Assembly: GCA_002240395.1 (NCBI GenBank)
Contig: CP016836.1
Span: forward strand, 1,798,001-1,862,000
Length of the DNA stretch: 64,000 nucleotides
Direction of reading: 5' to 3'
Source of the DNA: Xanthomonas citri pv. mangiferaeindicae
GTDB lineage: Bacteria; Pseudomonadota; Gammaproteobacteria; Xanthomonadales; Xanthomonadaceae
In this document: positions 8,502 to 17,130 of the stretch, one piece after another
Layout of the letters: each line of letters opens with the position of its first letter
Numbering within the stretch: position 1 is the stretch's first letter
Notes under the pieces: model-generated
Told to the model about the DNA's origin: nothing
Seen by the model: the letters and a program-made list of their open reading frames with translations, nothing else
Database searches by the model: none
Position numbers and translations under genes: made by a program

Positions 8502-10526
8502 TCAGGCAGCCATGCCGCTCTGTCGCAGCAGCGCGGCGATGTCGGGATCGCGGCCGCGGAACGCGCGGAAGTTCTCGGCCGCATCGCGGCTGCCGCCGCG
8601 CGTCAGGATCTCGTCGCGGAACCGCGCGCCGGTCTGCGCCAGGCGGTCCGGGGCGTCCTCGAACGCAGCATAGGCATCGGCGCTGAGCACCTCGGCCCAT
8701 TTGTAGCTGTAGTAGCCGGCCGCGTAACCGCCGGCGAAGATGTGCGCGAACTGGTGCGGGAACCGGTGCCAGGCCGGCGTGCGCAGCACCGCGACCTCGT
8801 CGCGCACGCGCTCGAGCAGGGCCAGCGCGTCGTCCTGGGCAGGATCGAAGCCGGCATGCAACTGCATGTCGAACAGGGCGAACTCGATCTGGCGCAGCGT
8901 CTGCAGGCCGCTGTGGAAATTGCGCGCGGCCAGCATGCGGTCGAACAGATCACGCGGCAGCGGCGTGCCTGTCTCCACGTGCGCGGTCATCGCTTCGACG
9001 CGCGGCCATTCCCAGCAGAAGTTCTCCATGAACTGGCTCGGCAGTTCCACCGCGTCCCATTCCACGCCGTTGATGCCGGCGATCGGCAGTTCGCCGACCG
9101 CGGTCAGCAACTGGTGCAGGCCGTGACCCATCTCGTGGAACAGCGTGGTCACCTCGCTGTGGGTGAACGTCGCCGGGCGCCCGTCGGCGCCGCGGCCGAA
9201 GTTGCATACCAGGTACACCAGCGGGGTCTGCACGCGATCGCCACTCGCGCGGCGGTTGCGGCAGTCGTCCATCCACGCGCCGCCGCGCTTGCCTTCGCGC
9301 GCGTACAGGTCGAGATAGAACTGCCCGACCAGCTTGCCGTCGCCGTCGACCAGTCGGTAGAAGCGTACGTCCGGGTGCCAGACCGGCGCGCGGTCGGGCT
9401 CGACGCGCAGGCCGTAGAGCGCGTGGATCAGATCGAACAGGCCGGCGAGCACGCGGTCTTGGGTGAAGTACTGTTTGACCGTCTGCGCCGAGTAGTCGTA
9501 GCGCGCCTGGCGCAGGCGCTCGGCGGCGAAGGCGACGTCCCAGGGCTGCAGCGCGTCCAGGCCCAGCGTGTCGCGCGCGAACGTCTCGAGCGCGTCGCGG
9601 TCGTGCTCGGCATGCGGGCGGGCACGTGCCGCGAGGTCGCGCAGAAAGCCGAGCACGTCGTCCGGCGAGGTCGCCATCTTGGTCGCCAGCGATAGGCTGG
9701 CGTAGTCCTCAAAGCCCAGCAACGCGGCCTGCTCGGCGCGCAGCGTCAGGATCCGGGCGATCAACGGGCCGTTGTCGCGCTCGGCGGGCCCGGCCTCGGA
9801 CGCGCGCAGGCCGTAGGCGCGGTACAGCGTCTCGCGCAGCGCGCGATCCTCGGCGTAGGTCTGCACCGGCAGATAGCAGGGCATCTGCAGCGTGAGCGTC
9901 CAACCGGACTGGCCGGCTTTCTCGGCGGTCGCGCGCGCTGCGGCAACGACATCGTCGGGCAGTCCGGCCAGCCGCGCGGCATCGTCGATATGCAGCGAGA
10001 ACGCATCGGTCGCATCGAGCACGTGCTCGGAGAACTGCGCCGACAGCGCGGCGAGTTCTTGGCGAACCTTCGACAGCCGCGCCTTGCCCTCGGCGTCGAG
10101 CGCGGCACCGCCGAGGCGGAAGTCGCGCAGCGCATGGGCGATCACCCGCCGGCGCAGCGGATCGAGGCCGAGCGCATCGGCCTCGTCGGACAGACGCCGG
10201 TACTGGGCGTACAGCGCCTCGTCCTGGGCAAGGGCATTGAAGAAGGCGGTCACCTTCGGCAGCGCGGCGTTGTAGGCGGCGCGCAGTTCGGGGGTGTTGA
10301 CCACGGCGTTCAGATGCGAGACCTGGTTCCAGGCGCGTCCCAGCCGCTCGGTCGCATCTTCGAGCGGGACGACGACTTGCTCCCAGCCCACCGGCTGGGT
10401 CCGACCGGCGACGGCCAGCGCCGCCTCGGCCTCGGCGACGAGCGCATCGATGGCTGGCTGCACGTGCGCCGGTGCGATGGCGTCGAAATGGGGCAGGCCG
10501 GAGAAGTCGAGCAGCGGATTGGTCAT
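8502..10526 (-). CDS. prlC: Oligopeptidase A (M3 metallopeptidase)
   Basis: A 674-residue cytoplasmic zinc oligopeptidase, the normal length for PrlC/OpdA. The zinc site is HEMGH (His464 and His468), with the third ligand expected from the Glu in VELPSQFMENF about 25 residues later. The GGYAAGYYSYKWAEVL segment near the C-terminus is the substrate tyrosine region of M3 enzymes. The N-terminus MTNPLLDFSGLPHFD fits the family. Its role is degradation of peptides, including cleaved signal peptides. It is divergent from the antiporter gene, with the long palindrome in between. Confidence 0.93.
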   Translation of the reverse strand: MTNPLLDFSGLPHFDAIAPAHVQPAIDALVAEAEAALAVAGRTQPVGWEQVVVPLEDATERLGRAWNQVSHLNAVVNTPELRAAYNAALPKVTAFFNALAQDEALYAQYRRLSDEADALGLDPLRRRVIAHALRDFRLGGAALDAEGKARLSKVRQELAALSAQFSEHVLDATDAFSLHIDDAARLAGLPDDVVAAARATAEKAGQSGWTLTLQMPCYLPVQTYAEDRALRETLYRAYGLRASEAGPAERDNGPLIARILTLRAEQAALLGFEDYASLSLATKMATSPDDVLGFLRDLAARARPHAEHDRDALETFARDTLGLDALQPWDVAFAAERLRQARYDYSAQTVKQYFTQDRVLAGLFDLIHALYGLRVEPDRAPVWHPDVRFYRLVDGDGKLVGQFYLDLYAREGKRGGAWMDDCRNRRASGDRVQTPLVYLVCNFGRGADGRPATFTHSEVTTLFHEMGHGLHQLLTAVGELPIAGINGVEWDAVELPSQFMENFCWEWPRVEAMTAHVETGTPLPRDLFDRMLAARNFHSGLQTLRQIEFALFDMQLHAGFDPAQDDALALLERVRDEVAVLRTPAWHRFPHQFAHIFAGGYAAGYYSYKWAEVLSADAYAAFEDAPDRLAQTGARFRDEILTRGGSRDAAENFRAFRGRDPDIAALLRQSGMAA

Positions 10527-10611
10527 CGTCGGGCACAGCGGCGTGGGGGCATCCGATTCTAGGGGCTCGCGACGTTGCGCGATGTCGTCGACGGCTTCGC
10601 TCCTCGGCAGG

Positions 10612-10664
10612 AACCGGGGTCAGAGTGCAATTTCGCGACGCGAAATTGCACTCTGACCCCGGTT
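10612..10664. repeat. Perfect 53 bp palindrome (26 bp arms, 1-base centre)
   Basis: The left arm begins AACCGGGGTCAGAGTGCAAT and the right arm is its exact complement, centred on A10638, followed by TTTTTC. It sits in the ~370-base gap between the divergent genes prlC and the antiporter, so it terminates neither. Its perfection in a region otherwise free of structure suggests a recent mobile-type hairpin element. I see no transposase or target duplication. Confidence 0.85.
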
Positions 10665-10896
10665 TTTCTTGAGCGAAAGTGCGTGGCGTCCGGCCGGCGG
10701 TCCGGGGCGCACCGAAGTCGCGCCTCAACGCTTCGGAGGTAGGCGCGTTCTTGAACGGACCAGCTGCCAGGTTGCCCGCAGCCTGTGCATGCACGCGGGC
10801 TATATCGAGACAAAGGCACGCACGCGATGCGCTCCCCGCGATGGACGGACAGCGTTATCGTGGAGGACTCCCACGCCGCGTGCCGCTGACCGCCCC

Positions 10897-12528
10897 ATGC
10901 ATTCGATCGAAGTCGTCCTGGTGATGCTGCTGGCCGTCGTCGTCAGCGGTTACCTGACTCGCGTGCTGCAGCGCTGGCTGCCGCTGCCGTTGCCGGTGGT
11001 GCAGATCGCATTGGGTGCGACGATCGCGGGAGTGTTCGGGCGGGGCGTCACGCTCGATCCGCACCTGTTCTTCGTGCTGTTCCTGCCGCCGCTGCTGTTC
11101 CTCGACGGCTGGCGGATTCCCAAGAGCGGCCTGTTCCGCGACCGCGGCGTGATCCTGCAGCTGGCGCTGGGGCTGGTGGTGTTCACCGTGCTCGGCGCCG
11201 GCCTGCTGATCCACTGGATGATCCCGGCGATGCCGCTGGCGGTGGCGTTCGCGCTGGCCGCTATCCTGTCGCCGACCGACCCCGTGGCGGTGTCGTCGAT
11301 CGCCGCGCGTGCGCCGATTCCGTCGCGCGTCATGCACATCCTGGAGGGCGAGTCGCTGCTCAACGACGCCTCGGGCCTGGTGTGCTTCCGCTTCGCGGTG
11401 GCCGCGGCGCTGACCGGCGGCTTCTCGCTGCTGTCGGCCTCGCTGACCTTCCTGTGGGTGGCCCTGGCCGGGGTCGCGGTCGGCGCGGCGCTGACCATCG
11501 CGATCAATCGCGGGCATGCGCTGGTCTCACGCGTGTTCGGCGAGGAGGCGGGCACGCCGATCCTGATCAGCCTGCTGACGCCGTTCGGCGCCTACTTGCT
11601 GGCCGAGCAGATCGGCGCCTCGGGCATCCTTGCCGCGGTCGCGGCCGGCATCACGATGAGCTATGTCGAGCTCAGCGGCCGCGCCCTGGCCACGACTCGG
11701 GTGCAGCGCGCCGCCGTCTGGGACACGGTGCAGTTCTCGCTCAACGGCATCATCTTCGTGCTGCTGGGCGAGCAGTTGCCGTGGATCGTCGACCGCGCGG
11801 TGAGTACAGTGCGCGAGGCCGGCCACGTCACGCCGTGGTGGCTGGTGGTCTACGTGCTGGCGATCTACGCCGGCCTGTTCGCGCTGCGCTTCGCCTGGGT
11901 GTGGGTGACGTTGCGCATCGCGCTGTCGCGCAGCGGTGCGCGGCGGCGGCTGCCCGAATGGCGGCTGGTGGCGGCGATGTCGCTGGCCGGCGTGCGCGGG
12001 GCGATCACGCTGGCGGGCGTGCTGACGCTGCCGCTGGCGCTGTACGACGGCTCGCCGTTCCCGGCGCGCGATCTGGCGATCTTCCTGGCGGCGGCGGTGA
12101 TCCTGATCTCCCTGCTGCTCGGCAGCCTGGTCTTGCCGCGGCTGCTGCGCGGGCTCACCGCGCCGGTCGAGGGCGAGGGCGACCGCGAGATGGACCTGGC
12201 CCGGCACGAGGGCGCGGTCGCCGCGGTGGCGGCCGTGGAGCGCGCGCAGCATGCGTTGCCGGGCGCCAAATCCGATCCCGACCTCTACGCCAGCGCCGCG
12301 GTGCGGGTCATGGCGCTGTACCAGGACCGGCTGCGCCGCGAGGCAGGCGGCGGCATCGACGCCGAGGAACTGCGCCGCGCCGACGATGCCGAGCGCGCGC
12401 TGCGTATCGCGGCCGTTGCGGCCGAGCGCGAATGTATCTATGGCCTTGCCCGCCATCGCCGGATCTCCGACGAGATCGCCCGTCGGCTGGTTCGCGACCT
12501 CGACCTGCTCGAGGCGCGCTACCGCTGA
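10897..12528 (+). CDS. CPA1-family Na+/H+ antiporter
   Basis: A 543-residue monovalent cation:proton antiporter of the NhaP/YjcE type. About twelve membrane helices occupy residues 1-~420, with the conserved SPTDPVAVS and LEGESLLNDASGLV segments that hold the transport-site acidic residues, and AGVRGAITLAGVL in a late helix. A hydrophilic tail (~120 residues, LARHEGAVAAVAAVE) is probably cytoplasmic and regulatory. The start at ATG 10897 (MHSIEVVLVML) removes an implausible basic extension. It ends 4 bases from the convergent YkgJ gene. Confidence 0.9.
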   Translation: MHSIEVVLVMLLAVVVSGYLTRVLQRWLPLPLPVVQIALGATIAGVFGRGVTLDPHLFFVLFLPPLLFLDGWRIPKSGLFRDRGVILQLALGLVVFTVLGAGLLIHWMIPAMPLAVAFALAAILSPTDPVAVSSIAARAPIPSRVMHILEGESLLNDASGLVCFRFAVAAALTGGFSLLSASLTFLWVALAGVAVGAALTIAINRGHALVSRVFGEEAGTPILISLLTPFGAYLLAEQIGASGILAAVAAGITMSYVELSGRALATTRVQRAAVWDTVQFSLNGIIFVLLGEQLPWIVDRAVSTVREAGHVTPWWLVVYVLAIYAGLFALRFAWVWVTLRIALSRSGARRRLPEWRLVAAMSLAGVRGAITLAGVLTLPLALYDGSPFPARDLAIFLAAAVILISLLLGSLVLPRLLRGLTAPVEGEGDREMDLARHEGAVAAVAAVERAQHALPGAKSDPDLYASAAVRVMALYQDRLRREAGGGIDAEELRRADDAERALRIAAVAAERECIYGLARHRRISDEIARRLVRDLDLLEARYR

Positions 12529-12532
12529 CCGC

Positions 12533-12799
12533 TTACGGCGCCGTCGCCTGTTCCATCTGCTCGAGCAGGGCGAAGGCGACGCTCCGCGATGTCCCGCACA
12601 TGTCCTGCGCCGGGCGCAGCGAGCCGCAGAACGCGGGCCGCTCGGGGCGGCCGAACAGCCGGCAGCGCAGCGCTTCGTCGAGCTGCACGCACGCCACGCC
12701 GGCCGGCTTGCCGTCGGGCATGCCGGGAATCGGCGAGGTGATCGACGGCGCGATACAGCACGCCGCGCAGGCCGGACGACAGTCCATCGCGCGCAGCAT
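12533..12799 (-). CDS. YkgJ-family cysteine-cluster protein
   Basis: An 88-residue protein with the YkgJ pattern: DCRPACAACC near the start, later CVQL, CRLF and FCGSL, which give a set of conserved Cys likely to bind a metal (zinc or Fe-S). The ATG overlaps the stop of the upstream membrane-protein gene as TGATG, which implies coupled translation. In the other overlapping frames this stretch has no sensible protein. Confidence 0.8.
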   Translation of the reverse strand: MLRAMDCRPACAACCIAPSITSPIPGMPDGKPAGVACVQLDEALRCRLFGRPERPAFCGSLRPAQDMCGTSRSVAFALLEQMEQATAP

Positions 12800-13134
12800 C
12801 AGCGGCGCCGGCGCACGACCGCCAGTGCCAGCAGGATCAGGCCCGTCGCCTCGATCATCGATAGGCTGATGCCGATCACGCCGAAGAACAGGCCCGTCGC
12901 CGCGGCCGATAGCGCAATACTGACCGCATAGGCCTGCAGCAGCGGGTAGGTCACCGCCGCGAGCAACTGGCCGGTCAGCATGACGCCGAACCCCCAGGCC
13001 GCCAGCCGCACGGCCAGCGGATCGTCCGCGCGTTTCTGCAGCACGAGCGTGAGCGCGACACCGAGCGCGATCAGCAGCGGCAGGCGGGCCGGCACTTGCG
13101 TGAGCACTGCCGCCAACACGGCATGGGCATCCAT
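12799..13134 (-). CDS. Small membrane protein of unknown function
   Basis: 111 residues with four hydrophobic segments (LPLLIALGVALTLVL, WGFGVMLTGQLLAAVTYPLL, AVSIALSAAATGLFFGVIG, ATGLILLALAVV) and an RRRR end. No family recognised. It is the middle gene of a tight leftward set aroE - this gene - ykgJ: 11 bases from aroE and overlapping ykgJ by one base. Confidence 0.65.
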   Translation of the reverse strand: MDAHAVLAAVLTQVPARLPLLIALGVALTLVLQKRADDPLAVRLAAWGFGVMLTGQLLAAVTYPLLQAYAVSIALSAAATGLFFGVIGISLSMIEATGLILLALAVVRRRR

Positions 13135-13145
13135 CGTCGCGGCCC

Positions 13146-13991
13146 TTAGTCCGCGCTGACCAGCGCGACGTTGCGCGCCTGCAGCAGCGCGAACACCGGA
13201 TCGGTCTCCGGGCGCACGCCGTGCCAGAGCGCGAAGCTCTCGGCCGCCTGCTCGACCAGCATGCCCAGGCCGTCGATCGCATCGCGCACGCCGTGGGCGC
13301 GCGCCCAGGCCAGGAACGGCACCGACGCCTCGCCGTAGTTGAGGTCGACCGCGGCGGTGCGCATGCCCACCAGCGCGCGCGGCAGCGCCGGGAAGCTGCC
13401 GTTGCGTCCGGCAGAGGTGGCATTGACGATCAGATCGAACTCGCCCGACTCGCCGACGCGTTCGAGGTAACGCGGATGCACCCGGCCTGGCTCGCCGAGC
13501 GCATCGGCCAGCGCGTCGGCGCGCTCGGGCGTGCGGTTGACGATCGTCAGGCCGTCGACACCGGCCTCCAGCAGCGCGCCGGCGACACCGCGCGCCGAGC
13601 CGCCGGCGCCGATCAGCAACGTCCGCCGCCCGCGCAGGTCGAGGCCGTGGCGATCGGTCAGGTCGCGGACCAGGCCAGCACCGTCGGTGTTGTCGCCATG
13701 CCAGCTCGTGCCGCGGCGCACCAGCGTATTGACCGCGCCCACGCGCTGCGCGCGTTCGGAATGGGTGTCGGCCAATGCGAACGCCGCCTCTTTCAGCGGC
13801 AGCGTGACGTTGGCGCCGGCGCCGCCCGATGTCGCGAAGGCCGTCACCGCCTCGGCGAAGGCCGAGGGCGCGGCATCGATCGCGGTGTAATCGATCGCGA
13901 TGCCGGTCTGCTGCCCGAACGCGGCATGGATCTGCGGCGACAGCGAATGGGCGATGGGATGGCCAAACACGGCGTAGCGGGGGCTGGGCAT
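13146..13991 (-). CDS. aroE: Shikimate dehydrogenase (NADP+)
   Basis: A 281-residue AroE catalysing 3-dehydroshikimate to shikimate in the chorismate pathway. Substrate-site residues are present: HSLSP near the N-terminus, Lys67 in LPLKEAAF and Asp103 in DNTDGAG. The Rossmann dinucleotide loop is GAGGSARGV, and VNATSAG is the usual late motif. It starts the leftward three-gene set. The chorismate made downstream of this step is also the substrate of the XanB2-like enzyme at 18.2 kb, but nothing here shows co-regulation. Confidence 0.94.
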   Translation of the reverse strand: MPSPRYAVFGHPIAHSLSPQIHAAFGQQTGIAIDYTAIDAAPSAFAEAVTAFATSGGAGANVTLPLKEAAFALADTHSERAQRVGAVNTLVRRGTSWHGDNTDGAGLVRDLTDRHGLDLRGRRTLLIGAGGSARGVAGALLEAGVDGLTIVNRTPERADALADALGEPGRVHPRYLERVGESGEFDLIVNATSAGRNGSFPALPRALVGMRTAAVDLNYGEASVPFLAWARAHGVRDAIDGLGMLVEQAAESFALWHGVRPETDPVFALLQARNVALVSAD

Positions 13992-14261
13992 CGGGCGACT
14001 CGGGCAGGCGGCGCGCCGGTCCGGCGCGTGACGAGTCTAGGGCATGCCATCGGCCTTGGCAGGCGCGCGCCGGGACGAATCAGCCGCAGTGCAGGATGCG
14101 GCCACGGCCAGGACGCGGTATACACGGAAGCGCAAGCAGGGGGACGCAGCGAGCCAGGGGGCGCGGCGGCATCGAGAGGGTCGGGCGGGGACGGCAGCCA
14201 TGCCGTGCGCGTCGGGCATGTCACCGGTGAATCACCGTCATCTGAAAAGGGGAGTTTTCGC

Positions 14262-16727
14262 ATGTCACGTATCCACATACTTGGCGGGGCTTCGGTCCTG
14301 CTCGGCGTCGTTGCCGTCGCCGCCGCAAGTACCGTCATTCCCGGCGCCGAACCCGCGGCCCGGCAGGCGCTGCAATCGGCCCGTCAGGGCGTAGGCGCGC
14401 TGCTGGGCACGGCCCCGGTCGCCTCTGCCGCCACGCCACGCGGCGGATCGCCCGCACCGGCCGCACAAGGCCCGGGGCGCTACATCGTGGTCCTAGACGA
14501 TCCGGCCCTGGCCGGCTACACCGGCGGCGTCGCGGGGCTGGCAGCGCCGGCCAAGCGCCGCGAGGGCCAGCGCTTGGACGTGCGCAGTGCCCCGGCGCGC
14601 AGCTACGTCGGCTATCTGCAGCGGCGGCAGCGCGAAGTCGAAAGCGACATCGCGCTGGATCTGGGCCGCTCGCTACGGGTCGAGCGCCGGATGCAGCATG
14701 CGATCAACGGCCTCGTCGTCGAGTTGGCGCCCGCCGAGGCGGCGAAGGTCGCCGCGCGCAGCGACGTGCGCTTCGTCGAGCCCTATCGCGAGTACGCACT
14801 CGACACCGACACCGGGCCCGGTCTGATCGGCGCACCGGCCTTGTGGAACGGGGCGATCGGCGGCCTGGGCGCGCTGCAGGGCGAGGGCGTGGTGGTCGGC
14901 ATCCTCGATTCGGGCATCAACTTCGGCTCGCCCTCGTTCTCGGCGGTCGACCCGGTCGACGGCTACGTCCACATCAATCCGCTCAGTAGCGGCACGTATC
15001 TGGGCACCTGCGCGCCCGGCGGCATCGATGCCGGCCGCTGCAACGACAAGCTGATCGGCGGCTACGACTTCGTCTGCGAGGCGCCGGGGCTGACCTGCGG
15101 CCGCGAGGGCATCCGCGAGGAGCCCGGCTTCGGCGACACCAACAGCCACGGCAGCCATGTGGCCTCCACCGTCGCCGGCAACCGCCGCAACGTGGTCTTC
15201 AGCGGCAACTCGCGTGCGATCTCCGGGGTGGCGCCACGCGCGAACATCGTTGCGTTCGACATCTGCTACACCCGACTGTCGGACGGCCTGGGCCTGTGCC
15301 CGAATGTCTCGGCGGTGGCCGCGGTCGAGCAGGCGCTCGCCGACGGCATCGTCGACGTCATCAACTACTCGATCGGCGGTGGTGGCCAGCCATGGAGCGA
15401 AGCGGTCTCGCTGGCGTTCCTGTCGGCCACCGAGGCCGGCATCTACGTCGCGGCCTCGGCCGGCAACAGCGGTCCGGCCGCCAACAGCATGGGCCACCTC
15501 GAGCCCTGGGTCGCCTCGACCGGCGCGGCGCAGCACGGCCGCGGCGGCTTCGCGTCCGCATTGCAGGTCACGGGTCCGGCGCCGGTGCCCGAGCCGCTGT
15601 CGCTGATCCTGCTGACCGAAGGCACCGGCGGCACGCCGCACACCGCCAGCATTCCCGGCACCACGCGCCTACGGATCAGCGCCGGGATCGACGGGGGCAC
15701 GGACGGCTGCAGCGCCTATGCTGCAGGCACGTTCCAGAACGCGATCGCGGTCGTGCGCCGCGGCAGCTGCGCGTTCTCCGACAAGGCCGCGAACGCAGCC
15801 GCAGCCGGTGCGGTCGCGGTGCTGATCGCCAACAACGCGGCGGGCGGTCTGATCCCGTCCGTGCCCGGTGCGACCGTGCCGGTGTTCTCGGTGACCCAGG
15901 CCGAGGGCAATGCGTTGCGCGATTTCGCTGCAACGCGGCCCAACGCGACCGCCGGCATCGGCTACCCGCCGCTGCCCACCCCCAATGTGCCCGACGCGCT
16001 CGGCGACTTCAGCTCGCGCGGACCGGCCGGGACCTTCAACCTGCTCAAGCCCGACGTGGTCGCGCCCGGCGTGTCGATCCTGGCCACGGTGGCCGGCGAG
16101 ACCATCACCGGCTACGAGAACGCGTTGGGCCTGATGAACGGCACGTCGATGGCCTCGCCGCACCATGCCGGTGCCGCCGCGCTGCTGCGCCAGGCGCGGC
16201 AGGACTGGTCGGTGCCCGAGATCAAGTCGGCGCTGGCGCTGACCGCCAAGACCCTGGTGTACACCGAGGACCAGGTCACGCCCGGCACGCCGTTCGATCG
16301 CGGCAGCGGCCGCATCCGCGTCGACCGCGCGGCCGAGGCCGGGCTGTTGATGCATGAGACCGGCGCGCGCTACCTGGCGGCCAACCCGGCGCAGGGCGGC
16401 GATGTCGCCAATCTCAACCAGCCGGGCCTGGCCAACCGCAACTGCCAGACCAGCTGCAGCTTCGTGCGCACCTTCCGCAATCCGCATGCCCAGGCCTCGA
16501 CCTGGCGGGTGCGCGTTGCCGGCGTCACGGCGACGGCCGTGCCGTCGCAGCTGCGGGTGCCGGCCGGTGCCAGCGTCAGCCTGCGCATCACGGTCGATGC
16601 GCGCAGCCTGCCGGCCGACGGCAGCTGGCGCTTCGGTGAGGTCACGCTCGAGCCGGTCGGCGGCGCGCTGGGTCCGCAGCGCACCGCGCTGACGCTTCCG
16701 GTTGCGGTGGCCCGCCAGGCCAACTGA
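14262..16727 (+). CDS. Secreted subtilisin-like serine peptidase (S8) with I9 propeptide and PA insert
   Basis: An 821-residue exported protease. It has an N-terminal signal/anchor (residues ~5-25), an inhibitor-I9 propeptide starting GRYIVVLDDP (~residue 72), and a split S8 catalytic domain with Asp216 (GILDSGIN), His296 (NSHGSHVAS) and Ser629 (NGTSMASPHH). A PA domain is inserted between His and Ser (~residues 440-550, CAFSDKAANAAAAGAVAVLI), as in S8 enzymes of the lactocepin/plant-subtilase type. A Fn3-like C-terminal region begins after ~700. The oxyanion Asn lies in ASAGNSGP. The ATG at 14262 has an AAAGGGGAG ribosome binding site. Single gene; probably an extracellular nutrition or virulence protease. 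Confidence 0.9.
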   Translation: MSRIHILGGASVLLGVVAVAAASTVIPGAEPAARQALQSARQGVGALLGTAPVASAATPRGGSPAPAAQGPGRYIVVLDDPALAGYTGGVAGLAAPAKRREGQRLDVRSAPARSYVGYLQRRQREVESDIALDLGRSLRVERRMQHAINGLVVELAPAEAAKVAARSDVRFVEPYREYALDTDTGPGLIGAPALWNGAIGGLGALQGEGVVVGILDSGINFGSPSFSAVDPVDGYVHINPLSSGTYLGTCAPGGIDAGRCNDKLIGGYDFVCEAPGLTCGREGIREEPGFGDTNSHGSHVASTVAGNRRNVVFSGNSRAISGVAPRANIVAFDICYTRLSDGLGLCPNVSAVAAVEQALADGIVDVINYSIGGGGQPWSEAVSLAFLSATEAGIYVAASAGNSGPAANSMGHLEPWVASTGAAQHGRGGFASALQVTGPAPVPEPLSLILLTEGTGGTPHTASIPGTTRLRISAGIDGGTDGCSAYAAGTFQNAIAVVRRGSCAFSDKAANAAAAGAVAVLIANNAAGGLIPSVPGATVPVFSVTQAEGNALRDFAATRPNATAGIGYPPLPTPNVPDALGDFSSRGPAGTFNLLKPDVVAPGVSILATVAGETITGYENALGLMNGTSMASPHHAGAAALLRQARQDWSVPEIKSALALTAKTLVYTEDQVTPGTPFDRGSGRIRVDRAAEAGLLMHETGARYLAANPAQGGDVANLNQPGLANRNCQTSCSFVRTFRNPHAQASTWRVRVAGVTATAVPSQLRVPAGASVSLRITVDARSLPADGSWRFGEVTLEPVGGALGPQRTALTLPVAVARQAN

Positions 16728-16741
16728 AGCCACGCGTTTGG

Positions 16742-17060
16742 CACCTCCCCCGCACTGCGGGGGAGGTCGACGCGCCCAGCGGGTCGGATGGGGGCACGGA
16801 ACTCGCGCCGGAAAGCGCCCCCATCCCAGCCTTTCACCCGTGAAAGGCGCAGTGCCCCGTAATGGTGGAAGGTGCGAAGCAGCACAGCGTGCAGTTCACC
16901 TCCCCCGCATTGCGGGGGAGGTCGACACGCAACGCGTGTCGGGTGGGGGCACGGGCCTGCCACGGGACAGCGCCCCCATCCCAGCCTTCCACCCGTGAAG
17001 GGCGCAATGCCCCGCATCGCGGGGGAAGGTGCGAAGCGGCGCAGCGCGCAGTTCACCTCG
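16742..17060. repeat. Second block of BIME-like inverted repeats (period ~150-155 bp)
   Basis: Units begin at 16742 and 16897 with CACCTCCCCCGC and a matching G-rich arm, each followed after ~60 bases by GCCCCCATCCCAGCCTT; a third, decayed unit starts at 17047. It is the same design as the block at 2029 but with different arm sequences. It fills the 400-base gap between the convergent subtilase and hemB genes, where it could also act as a transcription boundary. Confidence 0.78.
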
Positions 17061-17130
17061 CCCGCGTGCGGAAGGGCCGAGGGCGGAACCGCGCGCGATT
17101 CGCCGTCCGTGGGGAGACCGGCGCGGCGGC

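Noticed and set aside
8316..9695. Open frame of 459 codons on the plus strand
   Set aside because: Antisense to prlC, whose metal site and full length are clear.
10612..10664. Intrinsic terminator
   Set aside because: It lies upstream of both flanking genes, so no transcript from either needs to end there.
12800..13423. Upstream extension of the YkgJ frame
   Set aside because: It overlaps aroE and the small membrane gene in another frame; the Cys-cluster homology begins only at 12799.
14044..14230. Short open frames in the gap before the subtilase gene
   Set aside because: Arg-rich, mutually overlapping, without ribosome binding sites; I see no gene in 13992-14261.
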